DNA of 64,000 nucleotides from Andrena cerasifolii (Eukaryota; Arthropoda; Insecta; Hymenoptera; Andrenidae): contig NC_135123.1 of assembly GCF_050908995.1 (NCBI RefSeq), positions 11,780,001-11,844,000 of the forward strand, given 5' to 3'. Of this stretch, positions 25,101-32,971 are shown piece after piece. The notes under the pieces are model-generated. The model made no database searches. It worked only from the letters and a program-made list of their open reading frames with translations, and was not told the DNA's origin. Within the stretch, counting starts at the first letter, position 1. Every line of letters starts with the position of its first letter. The position numbers and the translations under genes are program-made.

Positions 25101-27758
25101 GTGCTATTAACTGGCAATTATCACGCCCGCTGTCACTGCTCAAACACCGTGGAACCAAGTCTTTAGTATTACTGTTTACGCTCGTAGGCTGCTACTATTG
25201 GATTAATTTGGCGCGCACAGTATGCCATAATTAGCACTGACACTATCATAACTAGCGTTGTTACGGCAAGTCACCTCCCGTCAAATTCCTGCAGTGTAAG
25301 CAGATTGTTGCACACGCGTAATCATACTCGCAAAATTAACAGGGATTTAAATAGTTCTGCGTGGAAATGCCTACGTAACGCGTAACAAGCGAATTAAGTT
25401 CTCATATTTTTATCACCACATTCATGGCCATTCTTTAAAAAGTACTTTGCTTTTTCGATTCTATACGTCTACATCGCTGAAGAAATATCCTACTAAAGTA
25501 CATCGCAGTCAAGCTGAATTTACGCTTTTTAATTCATTACAATTATTCAAATCGTTTCCCGCTGAACAGATGTTACCACTAACAGCGCCATCTTAAGCAG
25601 CAACATGGTACCGCAATTTTTGAATCTATACAGCCATGCGTTGTTCCTGTAATTAATTAATCACTCCGGCTACCGCCTTTGGGAAATCCTACGCCCGATG
25701 ACTTTGCAACCTAATTCCGAGCATGAATCGCAGCAATTTATGTTAATGATATTTCATTGATTATTCGCCTGAAATACCGACGTACGTGAAGCGGTAGTTG
25801 GAATGCAGCGCGCTCTGCTTCGAAGCCGACGCATGTTACCATGAAGATGGCATTCAGTTTCATGCCACTTGCAGGAATGCTATACAGATACCACCACCGT
25901 CGTTTTGGCCGGTCGAATTTAATCCCCAAATTCCCGGGATTAAGCTGATGGTCATTGGGGAGGGTGGATTAATGGACAACACCTAGCGGGATCGATTTTA
26001 GCTTCGATTCAGTTGGGAATTCTCCAAGCGGTTCCATCATCGAATATTCTGGCGGTCAATTCTTGTAAATTAGAACGTTGTACTTTTCCCATTGGGCGAA
26101 TAAAAAATACACTCCCTCTCAATGTATTTTTCTCACAATTCCTCCTTCCCCTTCGAACCATAATGCGCACAGTATGTTGGGCCTTTCAAAGTACTCAATC
26201 CTCTACAGAATGATTAAGTCACTTGAATCACCGATTCTGTAGATGATTTTTACTAGCTACTATAGTTTCTTTCTCTCTGATACGTTTTCAATTTAACGTT
26301 GAACTCGCGTTCAATGGATTTACAAGATAAATGTAGGTTGCAGATAGTAGATTTCCTATCGCGGAATATTAGAGCTATTTCAGTTTTGGAAGATGGAACG
26401 GGATTAAGGTTCGAACACTCCTCAGGGGTTTGTGATTCACTTCGAAGCAAGCCTCGATGGATATTAAATTATCATCCTCGTCGAAGGATTCCATCGAGGA
26501 CATTCCAGTAGCTGATCGCCTAAAACAGGACGAAAAAAAGCACACGCATTCCGTTGCCACGTAATCAAATATCTACTGTCCTATCGTCGGTCTCAATTTT
26601 CAAGCCAGAAAGTGATCCCGCAGGGGATCGTAGCCGAGATGTCGTAGCTAACCCGCCGAATTGGTACGATCTTTAGGGATTTGATGAAAAGGGTATTGGC
26701 ACTATTACCCGTCACCGTGACGAAGCTATTCCGCGGACGGTATCTCGTCTTCCCGATTCTTCCCTTCGCAATCAGGCCTCGCCGAGGCGGCTACAAGGCC
26801 GTTCCTCGATCGGCCTAATCAGTCATAATTCCGTGATCGCCCCCTTACAGCCGGGCTTAATTAACTTTCTTACCCTGTCCACGTTGAATACTTTGATTAC
26901 CCCCAGCTTCCGTGGAATTCCGCAACCACAGATTAATCGCAAGGAACGTGAATTACAAATTACAAGTCCAAGCCGCGCTTTATTATCAGTGGCGATTTTG
27001 CTATTAACCCTAATTATTCGTCCACATTTCTCGTGGACCACGAGAATGAGAAGCGATAATTCTCACTGAATTTCACGACCAGCGATGTTTAAACACAAAC
27101 GCCCGGAACAACTTCAAGCTCGTCGATGATAATTGCCGCGGAGAATGTTACGTATCATGTTTCATTTATCCGCGCTACTTTCTGAAGCACGATCGTCGCC
27201 CGTTAATTACCACGAGGCTGTCGGGACGTTCGCATTTCCATGGAGAGACTCGCCGTAGTTTCGGTGATCAGAGTGCTTCGCGTCAATGTAAGAAAACTGG
27301 GGGGCGTAGATTATACGCAGAGAAAATTAGATAGCGGCTTAATAAGAGAAGTAAGGGAACTCGTTAACCAGCCGACAAGAACGCACTGCTCTGCTCTGCC
27401 TACGTAATTTTAATCACTATATTCTAATAGGAATTCGCTTAGTTATTTTAATTACTCGCGCATTCGCGTTTTATATTTCACTGGCTGCGCAGTGTTGAGT
27501 GGACGGCAGAAAATAAGGGGGGAAACAGCACGCAGAGGCTCGACGAAACGGAGGGAATTTGTCGTGAAAATTTATAATGAACACGGGAAATATAAATATT
27601 GCGGTCTTCCTCGTATTTTCGAGCGCCCCGCGTTCATATTTCCATTGTGAAGGATCACGGGCATTTCGCCTAGGCGATTTCTTCCGCGGAGATTTTAGAG
27701 AAATCTGAATTTCGCTTGTTTTCAACGGGCTGAAAAAAATTATCTAGCAATTCCTATA
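16151..27758. other. Long non-coding region
   Basis: No supported gene is present. The frame at 16659-17168 (minus, 169 codons) has no domain signature. A (CCTG)n repeat lies at 19485-19502. The rest is ordinary AT-rich sequence without detectable long repeats by eye. A perfect 9-bp-arm palindrome, TTCTCGTGGACCACGAGAA, is at 27028-27046. Confidence 0.5.
19485..19502 (+). repeat. (CCTG)n microsatellite
   Basis: Four and a half CCTG units inside a pyrimidine-rich patch. Confidence 0.9.
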
Positions 27759-27782
27759 GGGGAGGCCGGGGCTAAAAGTTCC
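27759..27782 (+). repeat. Left terminal inverted repeat of the TA-flanked element
   Basis: Matches the reverse complement of 30585-30608 with a single difference (G versus A at position 8). Confidence 0.88.
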
Positions 27783-27965
27783 GATTTCGATAAACCATAA
27801 AAATGATTGGAAAATAATGTAGTTATTCTCTTCACTATTGACTAATTTCTTGTTAAATTTATTATATCTTCTGATTTTAAGCTTGTGTTTAATATATTGT
27901 AATAGGTTTCCCATAGAAAGTAATTTATTTGTGGCTGATCGAAGCGGAACTTCTTACCCCTATAT

Positions 27966-28001
27966 GGGGCAAGTTGTTATCGCATTGGGGTAAGTTGTTA
28001 C
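27966..28001 (+). repeat. Left subterminal inverted repeat
   Basis: Two tandem copies of a GGGGYAAGTTGTTAY motif. The mirrored pair is at 30204-30242. Subterminal repeats of this type often serve as transposase-binding sites. Confidence 0.65.
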
Positions 28002-28239
28002 TATGATATAAGAGTTGCCTTTTAATGAAATATTTCATTTTCTAATGAAGTAAAGCAGAATTTTATTAATAATGGTTATTTATGAAGGTTCGGACCAACA
28101 AAAATGTATTATCTTTAAAAGAAAACCAAAAGCGACAGTTTTTATTTATCTTTACGCATAACTTCGATCGAAGTCGTGTCCCTTTCCGCCTATCATTCAT
28201 ATGTTCGCATCTTAAAGCACAGCGGAAACAATTTATACA

Positions 28240-28246
28240 TTTGCGG
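28240..28246 (+). repeat. Putative 7-bp target duplication, left, of the inner foldback element
   Basis: TTTGCGG immediately precedes the inner left terminus TAGGTCTGTGA. The same 7-mer in the same orientation follows the inner right terminus at 30181-30187. Confidence 0.7.
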
Positions 28247-28545
28247 TAGGTCTGTGACGATAGCACCCCCAAATTCGAATTTTTGGAAAAACTCAACGGC
28301 ATTCGTTTGTCCATCGTTTGCCCACGTTTGCCCATAAAAATTTTTTTTATGCCCACCCTTCAAAAAAAAGTTATGAACAAAATAAAAAATTTGTCTTCAT
28401 CACCCATCATGAATGCATTTCAATTTTTTAATAGAAGGATACGAATATACCCGATCTGGCCACGTTTGCCCACTCTCAGATTTCATTTGCCCACCCTCCA
28501 GAATTTAAATAAAAAATAAAAACCGCGAAAACATGGGTATAGATG

Positions 28546-28718
28546 AAGCGATCGCGTTAAAGTTCGATTATTCTCGAAAATATTATCAAAATCGTTCGTT
28601 CAACAGTGCAATTCGTTAGTTTAGATGTAGAAGAGATTTGCCCATCCATTAATTTCGTATGCCCACCCTTCAGAATCGAATTATTAATGAAGATAGCCAA
28701 GAAGTGCGGTACCCGTTA
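28546..28718 (+). repeat. 173-bp unit, left arm copy 1
   Basis: Begins AAGCGATCGCGTTAAAGTTC and ends near GCGGTACCCGTT. Very similar to the next unit, with mirrored copies in the right arm. Confidence 0.85.
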
Positions 28719-28891
28719 AAGCGATCGCGTTAAAGTTCGATTTTTCTGGAAAATATTATCAAAATCGTTCTTTCAACGATGCATATCGTTTGTCCAGATG
28801 TAGAAGAGATTTGTCCATCCATTAATTTCGTATGCCCACCCTCCAGAATCGAATTATTAATAAAGATAGCCAAGAAGTGCGGTACCCGTTG
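28719..28891 (+). repeat. 173-bp unit, left arm copy 2
   Basis: Adjacent tandem copy of 28546-28718 in the same orientation, differing by scattered substitutions. Confidence 0.85.
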
Positions 28892-28951
28892 AACCGAATA
28901 CCTTTCCGTTCGTTTTTTCCCGAATGAATTATCAAAATCAATTGTACTCAC

Positions 28952-29114
28952 CGTAAAGGTTGAAGGTGTTTGGTGACATGTTATCCAAAAAATGTTGCAC
29001 ACACTTCTTTCTCACTTTATTCGAACGACACTTAAATTTGTATCGCTCATCGAACACTTCACACTTTTCACACATCTGCAGCATGTGCAGAATATCACCA
29101 GAGTGGTTTTCTAG
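28952..29114 (-). pseudogene. Exon-like cysteine-rich frame ending at a splice donor (doubtful)
   Basis: Read on the minus strand, 54 codons stay open after a TGA (29117-29115) and end at CG|GTGAGTAC, a near-consensus splice donor in phase 1; without splicing the frame stops three codons later. Residues 15-18 are CEKC, with further Cys at 29 and 38, a basic stretch between about 24 and 37, and HF at 41-42. This is reminiscent of a small metal-binding ribbon, though I cannot place it in a family. It lies in the unpaired part of the left arm of the foldback element, where coding sequence of a parent element or a captured host exon could survive. A chance frame of this length is also possible. 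Confidence 0.3.
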
Positions 29115-29247
29115 TCATTTTTCACTAATTACCGCAATGATATCGCACAACGGAAAATAATATAATCTCACAGTTACTTCACAAACCGTAAATGAATGCA
29201 CGGTCTCGCAAGAGTCGCGTCCGAACTCTGTAGACCGACTGACTTTC

Positions 29248-29418
29248 GTGCGTCGTTGGAAACAATTCGAGAGTGTCGCAGACATCTGTTTACGTTTCGG
29301 CACGTTCGATGACGACACGCAGCGCTGCTACCCTAACTAAAGGGGCGCAGCGCCGAGTGCCACTGCCGAAACGTAAACAGATGTCTGCGATACTCTCGAA
29401 TTATTTCCAACGACGCAC
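29248..29418. repeat. Central hairpin of the foldback element
   Basis: Arms 29248-29302 and 29364-29418 are reverse complements over 55 bp with few mismatches. Landmarks are GACATCTGTTTACGTTTCGG and its complement. The 61-bp loop is GC-rich. This marks the symmetry centre of the element. Confidence 0.88.
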
Positions 29419-29576
29419 TTCTAGGCTATCTTTATTAATAATTCGATTCTGTAGGGTGGGCATACGAAATTACTGCATGGGCAAGTCTCTTCTACATCTT
29501 GACAAACGATATGCATCGTTGAAAGAACGATTTTGATAATATTTTCCAGAAAAATCGAACTTTAACGCGATCGCTT
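29404..29576 (-). repeat. 173-bp unit, right arm inner copy (inverted, partial)
   Basis: Reverse-complement counterpart of the left-arm units, ending CGCGATCGCTT at 29576. Its first dozen bases have been replaced by the central hairpin arm. Confidence 0.78.
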
Positions 29577-29749
29577 CAACGGGTACCGCACTTCTTGGCT
29601 ATCTTTATTAATAATTCGATTCTGGAGGGTGGGCATACGAAATTAATGCATGGGCAAATCTCTTTTACATCTAAACTAATGAACTGCATCGTTGAAAGAA
29701 CGATTTCGATAATATTTTCCAGAAAAATCGAACTTTAACGCGATCGCTT
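29577..29749 (-). repeat. 173-bp unit, right arm outer copy (inverted)
   Basis: Reverse-complement counterpart of the left-arm units, ending CGCGATCGCTT at 29749. The spacing to the inner copy is exactly 173 bp. Confidence 0.83.
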
Positions 29750-30180
29750 CACCTGTACCCTTCTTTTCGAGGTTTTTATTTTTTATTTAAATTCTGGAGG
29801 GTGGGCAAATGAAATCTGAGAGTGGGCAAACGTGGCCAGGTCGGGTACATTCGTATCCTTCTATTAAAAAATTGAAATACATTCATGATGGGTGATGAAG
29901 ACAAATTTTTTATTTTGTTCATAACTTTTTTTGGAGGGTGGGCAAAAAAAAATTTTTTATGGGCAAACGTGGGCAAACGAAGGACAATCATTTCCCACCG
30001 ATAAATCATTAAAACGTTTTCATGGGGGTGCTGATGAAAATTTTTTTTTGCCATAATTTTTTTTTGAAGGGTGGGCAAACGAAATTTTTTTATGGGAAAA
30101 CATGGGCATACGATGAACAAACGAATGCCGTTGAGTTTTTTTAAAAAATCGAATTTGGGGGTGCTATCTTCACAGACCTA

Positions 30181-30187
30181 TTTGCGG
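30181..30187 (+). repeat. Putative 7-bp target duplication, right, of the inner foldback element
   Basis: TTTGCGG follows the terminus CACAGACCTA directly and matches 28240-28246. Confidence 0.7.
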
Positions 30188-30203
30188 CAGGGCAAGTTTT
30201 TAC

Positions 30204-30242
30204 GGTAACAACGTGCCCCAAGTCACGGTAACAACTAGCCCC
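30204..30242 (-). repeat. Right subterminal inverted repeat
   Basis: Holds two GGTAACAAC motifs, mirrored counterparts of the GTTGTTAC copies at 27966-28001. Confidence 0.65.
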
Positions 30243-30584
30243 TACCGACACATGTAGCAATTTCAAAGACTATTCTGCTTATACATGTATTCAAACGATA
30301 AACACTATTACACCATGTTCTTAAATGTCATTTGATCCATAAGAACGATTCAATCTATAATATCGACGTTAAATAATTGAAATAGACCAAAAAGTAATGA
30401 TAGAAAAATTTTTACTTATCTGGTACGCGACTAATAGGTCCTTGCTTACAACCACACAATTCGCTGTCGCGGACGCTATTAAAGTGGGCGACAGAGTGGC
30501 GTGATCAACTCACACGGAAAAAATAATTTAAAGTACAACGCTCTTTTTATTTTGAAGATAGAGCCGTCGGAACAACTTACCCCC

Positions 30585-30608
30585 GGAACTTTTAGCCCCG
30601 GTCTCCCC
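30585..30608 (-). repeat. Right terminal inverted repeat of the TA-flanked element
   Basis: Reverse complement of 27759-27782 with one mismatch; followed by TA at 30609-30610. Confidence 0.88.
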
Positions 30609-30629
30609 TACGCGAGTCCGTGGATGCTG

Positions 30630-31314
30630 CAGTCGCATCGGAAAGCAAGTTGACACTCCTCAAAATCGCATAACCCTTATAAAATTGGTCCAAATGACTT
30701 GAGCTTTACTTTAGAAGCCAGCGGAGTCAGTTTTCCAGGTGGCATGTTTCGTCGCTTCGAAAAAAAATTGCAACTGGTCGGAATAGCGATGAAAATAGTG
30801 AAGGTCGCCCCCTTTCAATTTTTTTTCCGAGCCTGCAATGAAAAGTCCAAATACCCCTTTGTAGAGTGAAGCCAGCTGTATACATGCTGAAAACCTCATC
30901 CGAATCGACCAGCGCTGCTCCGAGCCACACGCGTTCAAAGATCGCAGAATAAGGGCGAAAATCGCGAAATTCCCGAAATCAGCGATTTGCGACCTTATTC
31001 TGCGATCCCCAAACGTGTGTAGCTCAGAGCAACGTCAACCGATCTAGATGAAATCCTCAGCATGCCTACAACCCACTTCGATCCACAAACGGGTTTTCCG
31101 AACCCTCACCACAGGCTTAGAAAAAAATTTGAAAAAAACCACCTTCGCTATTTTCATCGCTATTCCGACCAGCCGCAATTCTCCTCAAAACGACGAAACA
31201 CGTCACCCAGAAAGCCAACTCCGCCAGCCTCCAAAAAACACTCAAGTCGTTTGGACCAATTTTAAAAAAGGTATGCGATTTTAAAGAGTGTCAACCCACC
31301 CTCCGATGCGACTG
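30630..31314. mobile_element. Foldback hairpin element, 685 bp
   Basis: The arms run about 30630-30960 and 30980-31314. The ends CAGTCGCATCGG and CCGATGCGACTG are exact complements. Further paired landmarks include GTTGACACTC, AAAATCGCATA, AAATTGGTCCAAA, GGTCGGAATAGCGATGAAAA and, at the centre, GATCGCAGAATAAGG facing CCTTATTCTGCGATC. Overall the arms are roughly 75-80% alike by eye. No coding sequence or clear target duplication was found. It starts only 21 bp after the end of the TA-flanked element, forming one contiguous transposon cluster. Confidence 0.83.
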
Positions 31315-31720
31315 TGTATCCCCTATTTTATCGTTAATTAAATTTTGTGTGCTCCAAAATCGGTGAGACAAGTGCATTCGTGAACGAACGCGTGCAATAA
31401 TTGAATGAAAATCTTTGAATGTAAATTCCAGAATTTTATCGGCGTAAAAATAGGAGAGGGTAAGTTTATAATTTAATAGATCGTCTTGTCCGTAATCGTA
31501 ACCAATTATACTTTAGAAGGAGGGTGCTGTTTAAATATCTCGTTGGCTCGCAGAATTTCACGCAAGGACCCTCTAGAAAGCACGTTTTCACCTATCTCGC
31601 AGTTCATCCAGTGATAAACTTCATAATACCGCGAGAAAAAGGAATAAAGGGACGACGCTATCGTAGGGGGTAGTCATTTTCGAAAATTAGAATTAATTAG
31701 TGAGAAAGAATCCGCAGACG

Positions 31721-31792
31721 GTTTGAATAGATCAATTGGCAGAGCAGTCGTCCAGCAAACGGAAGATCCGGTTTCGAAACTCGATTCAGCAA
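31721..31792 (+). repeat. tRNA-like sequence, probable head of a tRNA-derived SINE
   Basis: The D-arm region TAGATCAATTGGCAGAGCA matches the general tRNA consensus TAGCTCAGTTGGTAGAGCA at 16 of 19 positions (polymerase III A box). A degenerate B box, GGTTTCGAAAC, follows at a normal distance. A cloverleaf can be drawn with 5 of 7 acceptor pairs, 3 of 4 D pairs, 4 of 5 anticodon pairs and a weak T stem. The anticodon loop CCAGCAA has C in place of the invariant U33. It is therefore not a functional tRNA, but an old tRNA pseudogene or, more likely, a SINE head whose tail continues into the T-rich sequence after 31792. Confidence 0.5.
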
Positions 31793-32273
31793 TTTCATCG
31801 GTCTATTCTTTTTCCCTTACAATACAATTCTATCTTCCGTCGAATAATAGTTCCGTTAAACGCCGCGATAGTTTGATCAGCGTCGCTGATTATTCCTTCT
31901 TTGAAATTAGTGGAATGCTTATATCTCGTTTAGGCCGTTCATGTTGAAATTCGACGGAATACCGGCATGATACGATACATCGTGTTATATTAATAATTCA
32001 GATAGATACCTATTGGGCCAATTTTGAGATCTAATCGAATATTGACTTGTAACTATACAAGCTTATGCATACACGTGAGTTGAGATTCTATTGATTAGAA
32101 TTTGTATACGTAGCATAGCGCTGTAACCAGTGGTAAATGTATACGAGCAGATTATACCTATAGAAGTGGCTAGGAGAATTTTGAAGTGGACGTATTGATT
32201 GGACACATTTGACTGAGATCCTCGAGAGATAGACGTCTGATAAACGAAGTGTTTGAAAGAGCATTTAAGGGGA
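31793..32273. other. Non-coding stretch
   Basis: No gene is recognised. The first 80 or so bases may be the body of the tRNA-derived SINE. Confidence 0.5.
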
Positions 32274-32971
32274 CTTTGACGGCCTAAAAAGGAGCGCGAT
32301 ATTTTGGATTTTTTTTAAGAGAAAGCCTCAAATTATATTAATTGAAAACTTTATGCCAATATTTGTACATATTTAGACAACATTTAAAAAAAATTTAATT
32401 AAAAAAAAAAAACGGTACCTAAAACTTTAAACGCGTTTTTCTCAAAACGATGTTTTTTGAACTGGTTAGCATGATATCTCAAAAACCAATCACCCGATTT
32501 ACTTCAAACTTGGCATATATCTTCAGTAGATGTCCCATTATCGTCGGTACTAAAACTAAGTCGGTTTTTGCAAAATTAGACTTTTGCAAGTTAAAAAAAG
32601 CAGAGAATTTTCTTGCAGAAATCGATGTCTCTTTCAGACGCTGCCATTTTTTTTTAATTTTCATTATTTCTCATTTAATCTAGTTCAGGCGATAGCCACA
32701 CTCATACAGATTACGCAAATTTTTAAATTCTCAATATCAGATATCTACAACGGCTGATTTTATGCTAACAATGCGCACATGATTTTTGTAAGGCGCTCTA
32801 TTTGAAGCACTATAATTCCGGATATAACCACTATTTTCGCATACAATTTTTTTTTCATATTCTCTAAAGATTGACAAATGAAGCCACAAAGCTGGAAGTA
32901 AATATATATAATGGTTTTGTTTTAAAAAATTCCCAAATCTCGCATCATTCTTCGTGCGTCAAGGTAGGGAG
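32274..32971 (+). repeat. Dispersed repeat, longer copy
   Basis: The segment 32674-32971 is a clear direct copy of 40426-40707, with long identical stretches such as CCACACTCATACAGATTACR, GGCTGATTTTATGCTAACAA and TTGACAAATGAAGCCACAAA, both ending GGTAGGGAG. The preceding 400 bases, rich in A- and T-runs and containing TTTTTCTCAAAACGATGTTT, look like part of the same element, but this copy alone cannot prove it. The left border is approximate. It encodes no protein and is probably a non-autonomous DNA element. Confidence 0.65.

Larger units (their letters stand above)
28247..30180. mobile_element. Giant nested foldback element, 1.93 kb
   Basis: The termini TAGGTCTGTGA and TCACAGACCTA start a long imperfect inverted repeat that covers most of the element. 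Each arm holds an end segment and two tandem 173-bp units; the motif GCCCACCCTYCA or its complement occurs about nine times. The arms differ: the right one has an extra segment of about 130 bp near its end (about 29940-30075), and the left one has a unique piece at about 28892-29247 with no mirror copy. A 55-bp-arm hairpin forms the centre. A 7-bp duplication flanks the whole, placing it inside the TA-flanked element. No transposase was seen; the superfamily is undetermined. Confidence 0.78.
27759..30608. mobile_element. TA-flanked terminal-inverted-repeat DNA element (host of a nested insertion)
   Basis: The left end GGGGAGGCCGGGGCTAAAAG and the right end are reverse complements over 24 bp with one mismatch. 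TA dinucleotides lie directly outside both ends (27757-27758 and 30609-30610), fitting a TA target duplication as in the Tc1/mariner-type superfamily, although no transposase was recognised. Subterminal inverted repeats with GTTGTTAC and GGGGYAAGTTG motifs lie at about 27966-28001 and 30204-30242. Without the inner insertion (28247-30180) the element is about 0.9 kb, so it is probably non-autonomous. A relative of its left end occurs at 47790. Confidence 0.8.

Noticed and set aside
28066..28356. Minus-strand frame with several Cys and basic residues at the outer/inner element boundary
   Set aside because: It crosses the nested insertion boundary, so it cannot be an original gene. The 60 residues in the outer element alone show no family motif that I can name.
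28246..30180. Repeated units considered as a CRISPR-like or satellite array
   Set aside because: Only two units per arm, 173 bp long, in mirrored orientation and without unique spacers. This is a foldback transposon, not an array.
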